The translations under genes were made by a program, and so were the position numbers. The notes beneath the pieces are model-generated. The model saw only the letters and a program-made list of their open reading frames with translations. It was not told where the DNA came from and made no database searches. Shown one piece after another: positions 34,257 to 46,306 of a stretch of DNA of 64,000 nt. This stretch comes from Pezicula radicicola. Taxonomy: Eukaryota > Ascomycota > Leotiomycetes > Helotiales > Dermateaceae. Positions within the stretch are counted from its first letter, which is position 1. Every line of letters begins with the position of its first letter. The DNA lies in assembly GCA_003008705.1 (NCBI GenBank), contig PDUO01000036.1:9968-73967 (forward strand), read 5' to 3'.

Positions 34257-34992
34257 ATTTTATGTGTTTTTCTGGGGAGGGTTTGTTGATGGGCGAATCC
34301 CAATTGAATTGGGAGTTCTTCTTTGCTTCTTAGGATTCAAGATTTCGCGGTGAATAGTTAGACTGCCGGTATGGACGTATTATGAATTTCAAGAGGAGAG
34401 CGAAGGGGTTGAATAATTGTCCTAGTAACCAATGGATGGGAATACAGAAAATCTTCACCGGGGTTTTATTTTCTTGAGCCTTGTCACTGTTCCGTCGATC
34501 GTCGGATTTCCTTTCCTCCCTGCAGCTAGCCCCTGGACCCCAGATTCAGCCTCAGCGAACCCCTGCTACCACTGACACCTCATCCACGTTTCAAACATCC
34601 ATATGTATGTACTCCACGGACACTCTCACACGACACCCACACAATCATTCCTTCCAATTGCATCATCAGACGTACCCTGAATCTTACTTTCCCCTTTTTT
34701 TTTTGCCGCTATCCTCATCAATCCCCAGTAATAGATCCGATACTCGGTCAGCTTCTTCATAGACACCCTAAGCCCGGTAAAGCTGGCGTTCTCACCCTCA
34801 CCCCGCGTCCGGTCAGCTTGCTTTTGCCTCTTCTTCTTTACCATCGTCTCCTTCATTCTGGCTTCCACACGCGCAGGCCCAAGGCTAAGTAGCATATTCA
34901 ATCATCTGCGACCTCGACCAACCTGGACCTCTCCAACTCTTACTCACCCATCCCCCGTCACATCAACATACCGCCCACTTACTACGAGCACT
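34257..34992. other. Divergent promoter region
   Basis: It lies between the STEEP1-like gene (minus) and the metallopeptidase (plus). Pyrimidine-rich sequence precedes 34993. No gene seen. Confidence 0.5.
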
Positions 34993-37200
34993 ATGCCGGG
35001 CAAGAAGTTCCAAAAGCCCCCGCAGGCACCACCTTCCTTCATTGCGACGCCTGAGAGTTTGGTGGAGGATGCAAAGAAGATTTGTGATTCAACTAGGCAG
35101 TTGTTGGATGATATTGTGGCTAAGCAGAAGCCCGAGACCGCTACCTTTGAGAATGTTGTCTTGCCTATGGCTAATATAGAGAATGAGGCTGCGTTGAAGA
35201 ACCGCATTATTGGGTTTTATCAGGCCGTGTCTGGGGATAAGGAGTTGAGGGATGCGTCATCTAAGGCCGAGGAGATGATGGATGATTTCGGAATTGAAGC
35301 CGCGATGCGTGAGGACGTCTTCAAATTGGTGGATGCAGCATTCCAGAAGAAAGACAAGCTAGATCCAGAGTCACAACGCTTGTTGGAAAAGGAGCGGAAA
35401 TCATACATTACAAATGGATTGGGCATACCTGCTGGACCGCAACGAGATCGCTTTAAGGAAATCAAGAAACGCCTTAGTCAGATCCAGATTGAGTTTCAGA
35501 AGAACCTGAACGAAGAGAATGGAGGTATTTGGTTTACGGAAAAGGAGTTGGATGGTGTGCCGAAGGATGTTATTGAGGGACTTGAGAAGGGGACGGGTGA
35601 AAACGAGGGAAAAGTTCACCTCACATTCAAGTACCCAGATTTATTCCCTACCTTGAAGTTTGCACTAGACCCCAATGTCCGGCAGAAGGTGTTTATTGAG
35701 AATGAGAATAAGGTGAGTGGTATCTGTTGGTGAAGAAGAGAGAGTACTGATGGCTTAGTGCAACCACAACGTTGCTTTGTTCGAGCAGACTGTGCAACTC
35801 AGGGACGAAGCAGCTAGGCTCGTTGGATACCCCGACTGGGCTTCGTTCAGAATCGAGGACAAGATGGCCAAGACTCCCAAGACTGTCAATGATTTCCTCG
35901 GAGACCTACGATCGCAACTTACGCCTGGTGGAGCGAAGGAGGTTGAACATCTGAAAGAGATCAAGAAGCAAGATTTGAAGTCCCGAGGGCTGGAAGCGTC
36001 GAATGATGGCAACTACTATCTTTGGGATTCTCGCTTCTACGACCGTATGATGGTTGAGAAGGAATTCTCAATCAACGAGCAGAAGATTGCGGAATACTTC
36101 CCTCTTAAGTCAACCATTGATGGCATGCTGACCATCTTTGAGGAGCTCTTTGGGTTTGAGTTTATCGAGATAGATGCCGAAACCCGGGCTGAGATAGCTG
36201 GTATGTCGTTCTATTCTCACCTACATTATACATTGCTGACTTCAGAAAAGAGACTGGCAAAGCAGAAGACATTTCTTGGCACGAAGATGTAAAGATCTTT
36301 GCAGTCTGGGATGATGAGGGAGAAGGTGGTGGATTCGTTGGCTACCTTTACCTCGACCTCCACCCCCGTCCCGGCAAGTACGGTCACGCAGCCAATTTCT
36401 CTCTCCAACCCGGCTTCATTCTCCCCAATGGAACCCGTCGCTACCCCGCCACCGCACTTGTGTGCAACTTTTCAAAGCCCACAAAAGAGAAGCCCTCTCT
36501 GCTCAAGCATGATGAGGTTGTGACCCTTTTCCACGAACTCGGACACGGCATCCATGACTTAGCAGGGAGAACGATATACTCCCGCTTCCACGGTACATCC
36601 GTTGTCCGCGACTTCGTTGAAGCACCAAGTCAAATGCTCGAAAACTGGTGCTGGACTCCCTCCCAGCTCAAATCTCTTTCCTCCCACTACCTCACCGGCG
36701 AAAAAATTCCCGATGACCTCATCGAAAAGCAAGTTTCCGTCCGTCACGTTAATGACGCCTTGTTTAACCTTCGCCAACTACACTTTGGCATCTTCGATAT
36801 GACCGTTCACACACCCTCCTCTCACGAAGCCGCAGAGAAGTTCAAAATCTCGGAGATGTACAATGAACTCCGTACTCAGATCTCGGGCTTGAAGGGTCCT
36901 GAATCGCTTGGTCGCAAATCAGATTGGGGCAACGGCCAAGCTACATTCGGTCATCTGATCGGTGGTTACGACGCTGGTTATTATGGATACCTCAGCTCTC
37001 AGGTTTACAGCACAGATATGTTCTACAGTGTATTTAAGAAGGATCCCATGGATCCCAAGGAGGGGCGTAGATATAGACATATGGTGTTGGAGAAGGGCGG
37101 TAGTCAGGACGAGATGAAGACTCTCGAGGACTTCTTGGGCAGGAAGCCGAGTCCAGATGCATTTTACCGGGAATTGGGGTTAGAAGGTGCGAAGAACTAG
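34993..37200 (+). CDS. mepB: M3-family metallopeptidase (MepB/saccharolysin, thimet oligopeptidase type)
   Basis: Three exons: 34993-35712, 35759-36200 and 36251-37200, giving 703 residues. It is a cytosolic zinc oligopeptidase that degrades short peptides released by the proteasome. The zinc site is FHELGHGIHD (HExxH at about residues 482-486), with the third ligand Glu in FVEAPSQMLENW about 25 residues on. Other family marks are CNHNVALFEQTVQLRDEAAR, FYDRMMVEKEFSINEQ, LDLHPRPGKYGHAAN, GGYDAGYYGYLSSQVYS and DMF. For the second intron the acceptor at 36250 (GAAAAG) is used because the nearer TTCAG would break the frame. Single-gene context, no operon-like neighbours. Confidence in family is very high. 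Confidence 0.93.
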
Positions 37201-38516
37201 ATAAGGATCTAGAAGTAAAGTGATATGTTTATTACGTTACATATTTATGAACCAAGCATTTTATTGGCGGCTACAATAGGCATTCATAATCTTTGAATTA
37301 AAATAATTCAAGTTACTATGTATTCAGCTAATCAAGCATTTGGATATTTTCTAAAGTATAGGGGTTAACTATGCTATAAGAAGGCGTTAAGACCTTCTGT
37401 AACACGCCAACTTCCAATCAGTGAGGACTTTATTGAAGTGCTAGGTGTTTTCTATTCTAAGTTCTGCCCTTTGGAGGGCGTCAATAACACGTTTAGTTTG
37501 AAAGTAGTACTAGTTTACATTACTGCTTCAATGAAGTTAAAGACAGAAGTCCTTGAGCATCAAAGGATTAAGTAATCTGTTGTTATGTTTATTCCAGCTC
37601 AGCTCATGCATTAAAGTATATTCTCCACCTTCTAAAGTCTTAATAGAGGACGTATACTATCTAGTACCTAATTCCTACCTAGCTAACATCCTCGTCTATA
37701 CAGTGTAGGCGTTTTAAGAAATTCCAGCGGTAAGAAGTTGAAAAAGAAAAAGGCCGAGGTTCTTCTACAAGCAGGTACATAGGGAAAGTATTGTATCTTG
37801 CAACAACTGTCAGTAGTTTGGAGCGTAAACGACTAAAAAATGGCCAATAACAACCTGTATTTTCTAGAATGAATAGCGCGTATAACCCAGCGTTGCCTTG
37901 GTAGGGTATAATACTCTCCCTGTGTAGTATATTCCGATCTAAGTGACGGAACCAATTTTAAAAATGTCAAGTTTAAACGAAAACGAACATGATTACTTAT
38001 TACTTGAATGCTTCCTTTGTATGCAGGCGACGCGCATGCATACGTCAAGCAAATGTTCAAATTTTTGATTACTGATGTTTTCTTCTCGTGCGTAAGGTAA
38101 GTAAGTACCCGTCGGTGGTAGGCTGTAGGTGTAAGGTGATCTAAAGTTTTGCTGCAGGTGCTGCAGTTTGAAAGATTACTCAACATTTAGGGTTCAGCTC
38201 TTCGCCACTCACTTACTCGCTTGCTTCCACATATTACAGTCAGGGGCTTAAGCGACGTTAAGTGATGTAAGTGCTCGCATGACATCCACAATGCAGATGG
38301 TGGATGATCAGTAAACAGGAGATTGAATATTGATCAGTCAACAATCTAAGAGACGAGGGTTTGGTAAGTGTATATATAAAGAGTTTCGTGAAGAGGTTGC
38401 TCCAGAAATACAAGAGCAAATCTACAGACATTGCAGAATCAAGTCAACCACCATATACTTGGTACTTAGTACATTTTTTGACAACTTCACACTTCAAAAT
38501 TCCACCAACAACAATC
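37201..38516. other. 1.3-kb intergenic region, no gene seen
   Basis: Moderately AT-rich with no supported frame. A minus-strand open frame at about 37833-38186 shows no family features. Confidence 0.5.
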
Positions 38517-39626
38517 ATGACAACCACCACTGGCCACCAAACCAGCAAAATTTTCATAATCGGCGGTACAGGAGCCCAAGGAATCCCTGTGATAAAAGGC
38601 CTAGTGTCCGACGGCAAATACTCCGTCCTAATTCTAACCCGCGATCTCAATTCCGCGCGCGCAAAAGAACTACGTGCCCTCCCCAACACATCCTTCCTAG
38701 AAGGAACCTTCGCATCTGAAGAGACACTCCGAACTGGATTCAGCCAATGCGATGGAGCATTTGTAAACATCGACGGCTTCAACTGTGGCGAAAAAGAAGA
38801 AACTTATTGGGCGATTCGAAGTTATGAGTTAGCGGTTGAGAGCGGAAATATCAAGTTTTTCGTATATGGGAATCTTGATTTTGGGTATAAGAAATCCGGG
38901 TATGGGCAGAAGTTTAGGACGGGTCATTATGATGGAAAGGGGAGGGTTGGGGAATGGATTCTACAGCAGAATAAAGATAATGGGGGTAGGATGGGAGCTG
39001 CACTTTTTACGACCGGGCCATATATCGAGATGACTATTTCGAAACATACGCTGATGACGCCTACGGTTGAGAATGGGGTTGTTACATGGCGTGTTCCGCT
39101 TGATGATGGAGCTGTTGTCCATGTCGCTTTGGATGATTGCGCTTACTATGCTCGATGGTTATTCGATAATCCATCTCGATCAAATGGTCTTAATCTCGAA
39201 GTTGGAATCGCTCATATTCCTTATTCCGAACTTGCAGAGGCTTTTGCGAAGGTTACTGGTCATCCTGCTCAATATATTCCGGTTACTATGGAAGAATATT
39301 GGAGCTCGGGACGTATGGGGAAAGCTGCTGATGCTCCGGCTGCTTATAATGCAAAAGGTGGTGCATCGATGAAGGAGAATTTCACCGGGTTTTGGAATTT
39401 GTGGAGGGCTTCGGGTGGAAATTCTGAGAAGGCTGTTATCAAGAGAGATTATGGGTTTTTGGATGAGATTTTTCCCGGGAGGATCAAGAGTGCTGAGCAG
39501 TGGTTTAGGAGGGAGAATGAGAAGGGTGTTAAGGCCGGTTTGGGGACTTTGTGGGATAGGGTTCAGGAGGAGAATTTGGGGCATGTGCTTAAGCTTAGTG
39601 AGGATGGGAGACGAGGGAACTTGTGA
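38517..39626 (+). CDS. NmrA-like NAD(P)-binding protein, 369 aa
   Basis: Single exon. The frame extends upstream but the first ATG is 38517, just before the Rossmann strand, so that is the start. Residues about 10-30 carry KIFIIGGTGAQGIPVIKGLV (GGTGxxG dinucleotide loop). Then come ILTRDLNSARAKELRALPN (Arg after the second strand suggests NADP preference), FLEGTFASEETLRTGFSQCD and AFVNIDGF. The rest (GAALFTTGPYIEMTI, VALDDCAYYARWLFDN, VTGHPAQYIPV) fits NmrA/HSCARG proteins, atypical SDRs that often sense the NADP/NADPH ratio instead of catalysing. No TYR-xxx-Lys catalytic pair is obvious. Function here is not known. Confidence 0.87.
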   Translation: MTTTTGHQTSKIFIIGGTGAQGIPVIKGLVSDGKYSVLILTRDLNSARAKELRALPNTSFLEGTFASEETLRTGFSQCDGAFVNIDGFNCGEKEETYWAIRSYELAVESGNIKFFVYGNLDFGYKKSGYGQKFRTGHYDGKGRVGEWILQQNKDNGGRMGAALFTTGPYIEMTISKHTLMTPTVENGVVTWRVPLDDGAVVHVALDDCAYYARWLFDNPSRSNGLNLEVGIAHIPYSELAEAFAKVTGHPAQYIPVTMEEYWSSGRMGKAADAPAAYNAKGGASMKENFTGFWNLWRASGGNSEKAVIKRDYGFLDEIFPGRIKSAEQWFRRENEKGVKAGLGTLWDRVQEENLGHVLKLSEDGRRGNL

Positions 39627-41110
39627 GGGGAGGTTGGGGATTTGAAGTTTTCGTTGTTGTTTTTGAGTGATTTGTATTAGTTGATGTCACTCGTTTATTA
39701 AAGAATGGGTACTCGCAATTTTCAACTAAAACATGAAGTGCCGAGGGGGAATTGACTTGATATGTAAGAAGGATCGTAGATTTCGTCCGGTCCCCCGGCC
39801 TCACCAACAAAAGTTAAGTCGTTCAACGTGCGGTAAGTAGTAATCCGCTAGGTTTTGATACTAGTAAGTCTCACTTTTTAGTTGCATATAAATAAATGTC
39901 TACTTCTACTCTAAAAGTAATCTTAACTTTAATTTCGCTTAATTTTAATGTGCCTACACAGAACGTTAGGCATATCCGGTTTAAGGAACCAAAGTTATTT
40001 AAAGCGTGATGGGTGCAAATCTTCTTACTCTCCTAATCTAGTTTGTGTAGTACTAGTTTGTATACTACTGCGATAAACCATAAGGTTACTGCACTAAAGC
40101 TAGAGTAACATCGTAAATTATCAAATAGGAAGCTTGATTAAAGCCTATTCCTACAAGACTAGGTAAGATCTTAGTACAGATGTACCTTCACTTATACGAA
40201 GTACACCCAAGATCGTCAGGCTGTGTACTATACAAACAATAAAAACACGTGGGCCACTTAAAACCCAACAACCAATATTCACAGCCACCCCGGGTGGTCA
40301 AGTCCCGACCCAAAGATGTCAACTTGTCAGCCTGTCAACCTGTCACCGTTTCAGATACTGCAGACCCTAGTCTGGGGGCCAAAAGGAGGAGATACCTCTC
40401 TAAGCGAGGGCGACTAGGGTAAGCGACGGCGCTGACGGAGTATCATTAACTTCATTCAGCTCGTTCTCAACCACATATTGTATGAAAACGTCGAAAGTTG
40501 TCGATTGACTCACTAGGGTATTCTTCCCCATTAAATCCATTGCCGAATCTTCCGGAAAAAGTTCTAAAGGATGCTTACTGTAGAACGGTGAAGAAAAGGT
40601 TGGCACAATCCAGTTTTGGAATCATATCTCCGCGTACATCTCCACTTGAAGAGGCACAGCTAAACTTGGCGGACGAAATGCCCGATTTTGGTAATCTGCT
40701 ACCCAAAGATGTTTGGGATTATATCAAGGCTGGAATATTTAATTGTTGTCGTTGGAAAGAAACAAGCAGCTAGGTCTTCGCGATGATGTGTTGTGGGTAA
40801 TATGTAAATCGTGAATAGTGCACAACTGCAAGCCCGAAAAGCCACCTCACAATGGTGTAAAAATGCCAGTTGTTGACGATGCCAAGTCTCTACACGAAGG
40901 TTAGATAATAAATCCCACTTCCAAGGAGGATCTACAACGCGAAGAGTATGGAGCCACCCTAACTGTACCACAAAGGGGGCTTACTTTGTATGAGAGTCCC
41001 TGGCTTGCATGGTTATGCTTTCTTTCATAAAGAGCCCTCATCCTGTCATCGATCCTTTGCTGCCGCTTCACATGGATGATCGTTGAAGGATACTATAGTG
41101 TTTTCCTAGT
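39627..41110. other. 1.5-kb intergenic region with AT-rich stretch, no supported gene
   Basis: 39850-40240 is AT-rich and resembles weakly mutated repeat DNA. 40400-41000 has several short frames on both strands that could be a decayed gene, but I could not match any of them to a family. Confidence 0.45.
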
Positions 41111-42029
41111 ATGGCTCCCTTTGTAGCACACCTGTTCCTTGCAGGTTGGTTCTTTCTCGGGTTGGCATCATCTGAGTGAGTTCTCTTGCTTCTCCAAAGC
41201 GCTTTCTTCAATATACTGACCAACTTATTGGCTGCTGGAGAGTTTAACATTACATCACTTGACGCTTCGCTCTTCACTCCCAACAAGCACCGATGGAAAC
41301 TGCGGTAGCAGGTCGGATACCAATGCCACATGCTTGACTAGCACGTACGGTAACTGCTGCTCGACGAACAGCTTCTGTGGCTCGACGTCTGCATATTGCA
41401 GTACAGGCTGCCAAACTGCTTTTGGCACGTGCAACGAACTTTCCAGCACGACACAGACAGTGAGCACAAGTGGATCCTGCGGAGCAACTTCCACCTCCAA
41501 CATAACTTGCCAAGGTAGCACCTTTGGCAACTGCTGTTCGTCATTGGGATACTGCGGAGGTAATTCCAGCTACTGCGACACCGGTTGCCAGTATACGTTT
41601 GGAAGTTGCGGCACAAACGCCATTGCGTCCTCGTCGTCGTCGTCGTCCTCGCCAACATCGTCATCACTCACATCGACCGGGTCGACTCCAACAAGCAGCG
41701 TTCAAGCGTCAACTTCCGCCGGGCTAAGCACCGGGGCAAAGGCTGGAATTGGGGCCACGGTTGGTATTATAGGAGTGGCCCTGATAGGTGTTATTGCTTG
41801 GTATCTTCGTCGCAGGTCCCGACCTGGTCAGATGCCTTTACAGGATGTTTCAGCGCAGGACGCTAAAGGGAATGGTTTTCAGAGAAGTCCCGATACGGCC
41901 GTATATGAGATGTCATCTGAAGGTAAACAGCAATTACATGAGCTCCCAGTAGATGCAAAGAAAGCGAGGAGGGCTTTGGTGGATGAGAGGGTCGCCGAGG
42001 GGTACGATGGTGCATATAGAGGTAATTAA
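41111..42029 (+). CDS. Membrane-anchored protein with two CBM18 (hevein-type) chitin-binding domains
   Basis: Exon 1 is 41111-41175, encoding a signal peptide (MAPFVAHLFLAGWFFLGLAS). Exon 2 ends at 42029. The acceptor is uncertain (41287 or about 41246); the first gives 268 residues. Two chitin-binding domains follow in tandem, each with eight cysteines: NCGSRSDTNATCLTSTYGNC to FGTC, and SCGATSTSNITCQGSTFGNC to FGSC, with the aromatic/Gly-rich CG-x-x-S-x-YC core. Then come a Ser/Thr-rich stalk, one membrane span (GATVGIIGVALIGVIAWYL), a stop-transfer RRR, and a cytosolic tail of about 75 residues. The topology suggests a cell-wall sensor-like or cell-surface chitin binder. The tail has no kinase-like domain. 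Confidence 0.8.
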
Positions 42030-42254
42030 CGAGGATGGCAGTATATAGCAATGAATATAAGGAATTGAAGATATAAAGAAGCCATTGTTAAGTAAAGAAG
42101 CGACGCAACTTCAAAGCGCTCTGATAGCTGCGACAAAATACGAATACGAGACAGTCTCGGCAAACCTCCAGCTCACCAGCCCATAAACCTGACCACCAAA
42201 AAATTATATCCTCAGCCATTGAACGTTGCCATCTCCCCTCCTCGCTCTCTCGAC

Positions 42255-43814
42255 ATGTCCCACCCCTCCTTGCGGCTTCTCCGCAGCTCGCGCATTCCTC
42301 TACGATCCAGTCTCCAACTCCAATCCCGGCCCATAATCCGTGCACGATTCCCTCCCTCCGTACGCCGCTCCTCCACATCGACCACCACCGAAGCTAGGTC
42401 GCTAGCCACCCGCCTCAAGAACTTGCTCTATGGAACCTCTCTGACTCTTTTTCTTGCGCTTGGCTACCTCTATGTGACCGATACAAGAGCTAGCGTGCAC
42501 CAATGGCTTGTCGTACCCTCAATACGCTGGATATATCCGGATGCTGAGGATGCCCATCATGGCGGCACAAAAATTATGAAGACCCTATATTCCCTGGGGC
42601 TACACCCGCGGGAACGGCCATCGAACGACAACAAGACTGATCTCGGCATTACGTTATTCGGCGAGAAGTTGCAGAATCCAGTGGGCACATCTGCTGGCAT
42701 TGACAAGCTGGCCGAGGTACCGGATGCGCTATTCGCTCTGGGCCCAGCTATTGTAGAAGTGGGAGGATGTACACCACTTCCACAAGAAGGTAATCCCAAG
42801 CCAAGAGTATTTCGCCTGCCAGGGCTCAAATCAATCATAAACCGTTACGGCCTTAATGGATTGGGTGCAGACCATATGGCAATGACGTTGCGGGAACGGG
42901 TACGATTATTCGCATACCAAAACGGATTTGGAGTGGGAGAAGAGGCGGAGCGTATGGTTTTGGATGGGGAAGCTGGTGTTCCACCGGGAAGTCTGCAGAA
43001 CGGGAAGATGCTGTTCGTACAGGTTGCGAAGAACAAGGATACACCAGGTGAGGATATTGATGCAGTGAGGAGGGACTATGTCTACTGTGTAGAAAGGGTT
43101 GCACCATATGCAGACGTCATTGTGGTTAATGTAAGCTCGCCAAACACTCCGGGTCTGAGGGCATTGCAAAAGGTCGACTCGCTAGTACAGATATTGAATG
43201 GTGTTGTTACTGCTGCTGAATCAGTCAACCGCAAGACTAAGCCAAAAGTTATGGTCAAGGTCTCGCCAGACGAGGATTCTGATGAACAACTAGAAGGTAT
43301 CGCAGAGGCAGTCTGGAAGACTGGTGTTGCTGGAGTGATTGTGGGGAACACAACGAATAAAAGGACAAATGTTGCACAAAAGGGTATCCCATTGACGTTC
43401 ACAGAGCAGAAGACTCTGTCAGAAACGGGAGGTCTTTCTGGCCCACACATGTTTCCAAGAACATTGGACTTGGTAAAGAGATATAGAAGTCTGCTTGATC
43501 AAGGACCTCCTCCTCCACCTTCACTTGCATCTACACCACAGCCTGAAACAAGTGGCCTCATCCCCTCTGGCGACGAGCCTGCCCACACCATCACTGAGAA
43601 AATCGAGTCCGTCAAAGCCACACTTTCGGGTGAGGATCATCCAAGAAAAGTTATTATCGCTACTGGTGGGATCACCAATGGAAATCAAGGACTGCAGATT
43701 TTAAACGCAGGCGCAGATGCTTTCCAGATATATACTGCAATGGTCTATGGTGGCGCTGGAACGGTGACCCGGATCAAAAAGGAGATGGCAGAGGAGATAC
43801 GGGGCACAAAATAA
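42255..43814 (+). CDS. Dihydroorotate dehydrogenase, class 2, mitochondrial
   Basis: Single exon of 519 residues. The frame is open before 42255 but the first ATG is there. It oxidises dihydroorotate to orotate with ubiquinone as acceptor in the mitochondrial inner membrane, the fourth step of pyrimidine synthesis. An Arg/Ser-rich presequence (about 1-50) and a membrane span (LYGTSLTLFLALGYLYVTD) mark it as class 2. FMN-site motifs follow: GTSAGIDKLAEVPDALFALG, GCTPLPQEGNPKPRVFRLPG, INRYGLNGLGADH, the catalytic Ser loop VVNVSSPNTPGLR, VMVKVSPDED, GVIVGNTTN, IIATGGITNGNQGL and MVYGGAGTV. A Pro-rich insert (about residues 415-455) separates two core elements. Fungal members vary in this loop. 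The fungal gene has several names, so no symbol is given. Confidence 0.93.
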   Translation: MSHPSLRLLRSSRIPLRSSLQLQSRPIIRARFPPSVRRSSTSTTTEARSLATRLKNLLYGTSLTLFLALGYLYVTDTRASVHQWLVVPSIRWIYPDAEDAHHGGTKIMKTLYSLGLHPRERPSNDNKTDLGITLFGEKLQNPVGTSAGIDKLAEVPDALFALGPAIVEVGGCTPLPQEGNPKPRVFRLPGLKSIINRYGLNGLGADHMAMTLRERVRLFAYQNGFGVGEEAERMVLDGEAGVPPGSLQNGKMLFVQVAKNKDTPGEDIDAVRRDYVYCVERVAPYADVIVVNVSSPNTPGLRALQKVDSLVQILNGVVTAAESVNRKTKPKVMVKVSPDEDSDEQLEGIAEAVWKTGVAGVIVGNTTNKRTNVAQKGIPLTFTEQKTLSETGGLSGPHMFPRTLDLVKRYRSLLDQGPPPPPSLASTPQPETSGLIPSGDEPAHTITEKIESVKATLSGEDHPRKVIIATGGITNGNQGLQILNAGADAFQIYTAMVYGGAGTVTRIKKEMAEEIRGTK

Positions 43815-45686
43815 ACTTGGGGGCATAGAAGCCAGACCGAATGTAAATATATGGAGTTTGGCTTTAGCATCTTCACGAAAGGATTGCATGTTGACTGTAA
43901 AAAAATCATCTGCTTTCGGAGCTCTCTGCTCGATCATGGGCTAGTATCCTAGAGTTGAAATAAGCGAGTCTGCCAAGATAGGTTCGAGCTGCCTGGAGAT
44001 TATACTTCGCATCTGCCACATTTCTGTTAGACGAGGATAGTCTAGAACTAGAATTGGGTCCAAAGCTACGTGTTTACATATACCTTTTATAGCTACACCT
44101 TAGCCACCGCACGAGTAATCTACAGCCTATTAGTAGAGGATAGAGAATCGGGTAAGTAACAATAAGAAGGCGGGCGTAAGTGCGTTGAGACTTGTTAACC
44201 TCAGAAACATAGTACGTCCTTCTTAAACTTAGAGATTTCAATTTTTAGCTAAGGCTTCAGTCGCATATCTTAAGTTCCACAGACTTTTAGTAGAGTATAA
44301 ATGAAGGCCAGGTGTTTGACTCCCAATCAGCCGCAGAAAGTCAACTGCAGATGCAGTCTTATAACTTTTTATAGAGTAATAAAACCAGTGGGCCAAGTTC
44401 TTCGGATAAAATCCATTAAAAGAAGCGAATATATTTTCTGAAGCTATCTATCATGCTTAGAAAAAAAGTTAACAGGCCCGCCAATTCCCACCGTATTCTA
44501 CAAAACGGGAAACTCTGTTACGAGCAAAGCAAATTTCTTTATGAAATCCACCCAGGAAGAGTACTTTTAGTTTCGCCCAGTTAATCCTCCCGAAAGTGGA
44601 GGCCCAATCGGTTAGCAATAACTGACTTTAACCCCTATTTATGAATACAAAAGTCAGTTAATACTCTTCCAGACTGGTTATCAACAGTAGGTATTAATAA
44701 GTAACCTCAACTCGCCAATGTACTTCCCGTAAAAGTCAAGACCTCCCTCTAAAAGCAACTCTTCATGTGTTGTAGAATCCATAATTCCACTTACCTACCT
44801 ACAAACTCAAAGCATAATCTTCCAGCTATGAATAGGATAAGAAGCAACACCCGAAACCTCAGCCCTAATATCCTGCTCATATGTAGACGGCTTTCTGTTA
44901 CAACAAAAACTCCGAATAAACCCAAAGTGAAAGTGCTTGATTTTTTGGGACCAAGTCACAATCACGAGTTACTCACTTCAATAAATTAGTAGATGCTTTT
45001 CTCAAAAAGCAGCATAAGAGTTAAGGGTATAATAACAAAGAAATATATTGCTTACACAGAGATTAGCGAAAGAATGAGTGATTATATCGACGCAGGTTTC
45101 GGTGGATTCGAACATTGTGGTTGCTATTGCATTTGGTTTACAATCGCCGATTTGTTGGCTTACGGCTGGGATGTTGGGACATACTAATGTGGAGGATGTT
45201 TGGACTATGTAATGTGGTGTGTTACTATTATGGTCGTTGTTGAGGCTTATGGGGAGTATTAGTCTGGTTTGCGTGTTGAAGGGTGAAGTGGAGTGGTTCG
45301 AACAGTAGTTCGAGACTCATGGGCGCGGGATAAGCTGAGCCCATTGAAGTCAACAGCGTAATTTCAAGGAATTTTATTGAGAGATGCATGATCGTTGTAT
45401 GTTTTGGTTTCTGTTTTCTAAGGATTGTTTTCCGTATCTCGAGATGTTTTTGGTTGTTGGAAGAGTGTTCGGTTGTGGAGGAGGAAGATGTTGATTCGGA
45501 ATAGACGCGATGGGATAATTTACCGGAACTTGACATAGTATTATTGTAGAATAAATTCACCAAATGCACTTCCACTCATTTGGATTAAAGAAGCCTTGAA
45601 GGTGGCAATATCCAAGCAAACGCGCTGTCATTCACTTAGCAGGTGATCTTTAAGGGTGATATCATTAAGCGAGGAAATTTTGACTA
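43815..45686. other. 1.9-kb intergenic region; one weak small-secreted-peptide candidate
   Basis: No supported gene. On the minus strand near 45390-45228 a frame begins MHLSIKFLEITLLTSMGSAY, which resembles a signal peptide for a product of about 50 residues. With no introns, cysteines or homology I do not call it a gene. 44000-44760 looks like eroded non-coding DNA. Confidence 0.45.
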
Positions 45687-45838
45687 CTGTACGAATTAGT
45701 TTATTAGAGATCATTTTGATTAGGACAAGTGAGCTACTCTAGCTACTCAAATCAAGTAGGCTACCCAAATTAAGTGAGCTATCCAGATCAAGTAAGTTAA
45801 CCAAGTCAAAATGATCTCTTATAAACCAATTCGTACAG
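45687..45838. mobile_element. 152-bp MITE with internal 18-bp tandem repeat
   Basis: Inverted repeats of about 35 bp (left CTGTACGAATTAGTTTATTA on; right end complementary with about four mismatches) with TA on both sides (45685-45686, 45839-45840). The centre (about 45730-45805) is a degenerate tandem array of an 18-bp unit like AAGTGAGCTACCCAAATC, four copies, one with a 9-bp insertion. It is a non-autonomous Tc1/mariner-type element by its TA flank. No autonomous partner with these ends is in the window. Confidence 0.8.
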
Positions 45839-46306
45839 TAGCGTGTTGAAGGTGGATTGAACAGCCCTGTGATATACCTTAGCTACCGTCCACATTTTAC
45901 TACTAGACTTACTCAGGTAAGGTATGTTATTATTGTTTAGACTTATTGCTCTACAGCTTTATTTTAAGATCAGAGGGCTAGTCAATTTTAGGTTACCAAA
46001 AAGTCTTTAGTCACTGTACTATCGCTCGCCGTTTTCTACAGCGTCAACTAGCTTCTCTATATAAAATTTCAATTCAGTCTGAGCAATAAAAAAGTTATGT
46101 AAATTCCAGAGTGACTCGCTACTAGTCTATTTAAAACTATATATATACCCGAACTGAGCATTCACTCTCCATCAATCATCTCGACCACCTTTCCGAACAA
46201 CAATTTTCATCAAACCAAACAATATCTAAAATAAAACTCGTCAAGCCATGCCATCAGTCCCAGCAGTCTCCAATGCAATGACAGCAGCACCAACCTCAAT
46301 ACATAT

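Noticed and set aside
40400..40971. Possible decayed gene with frames on both strands
   Set aside because: I tried to join the minus-strand pieces and could not obtain any recognisable protein.
29647..43814. Biosynthetic gene cluster (methyltransferase, NmrA-like, M3 peptidase nearby)
   Set aside because: No backbone enzyme (PKS, NRPS, terpene cyclase) is present and the neighbours are housekeeping genes.
45228..45575. Minus-strand frame with a possible signal peptide (MHLSIKFLEITLLTS)
   Set aside because: Only a weak hydrophobic start; no cysteines, introns or homology to support a secreted peptide.
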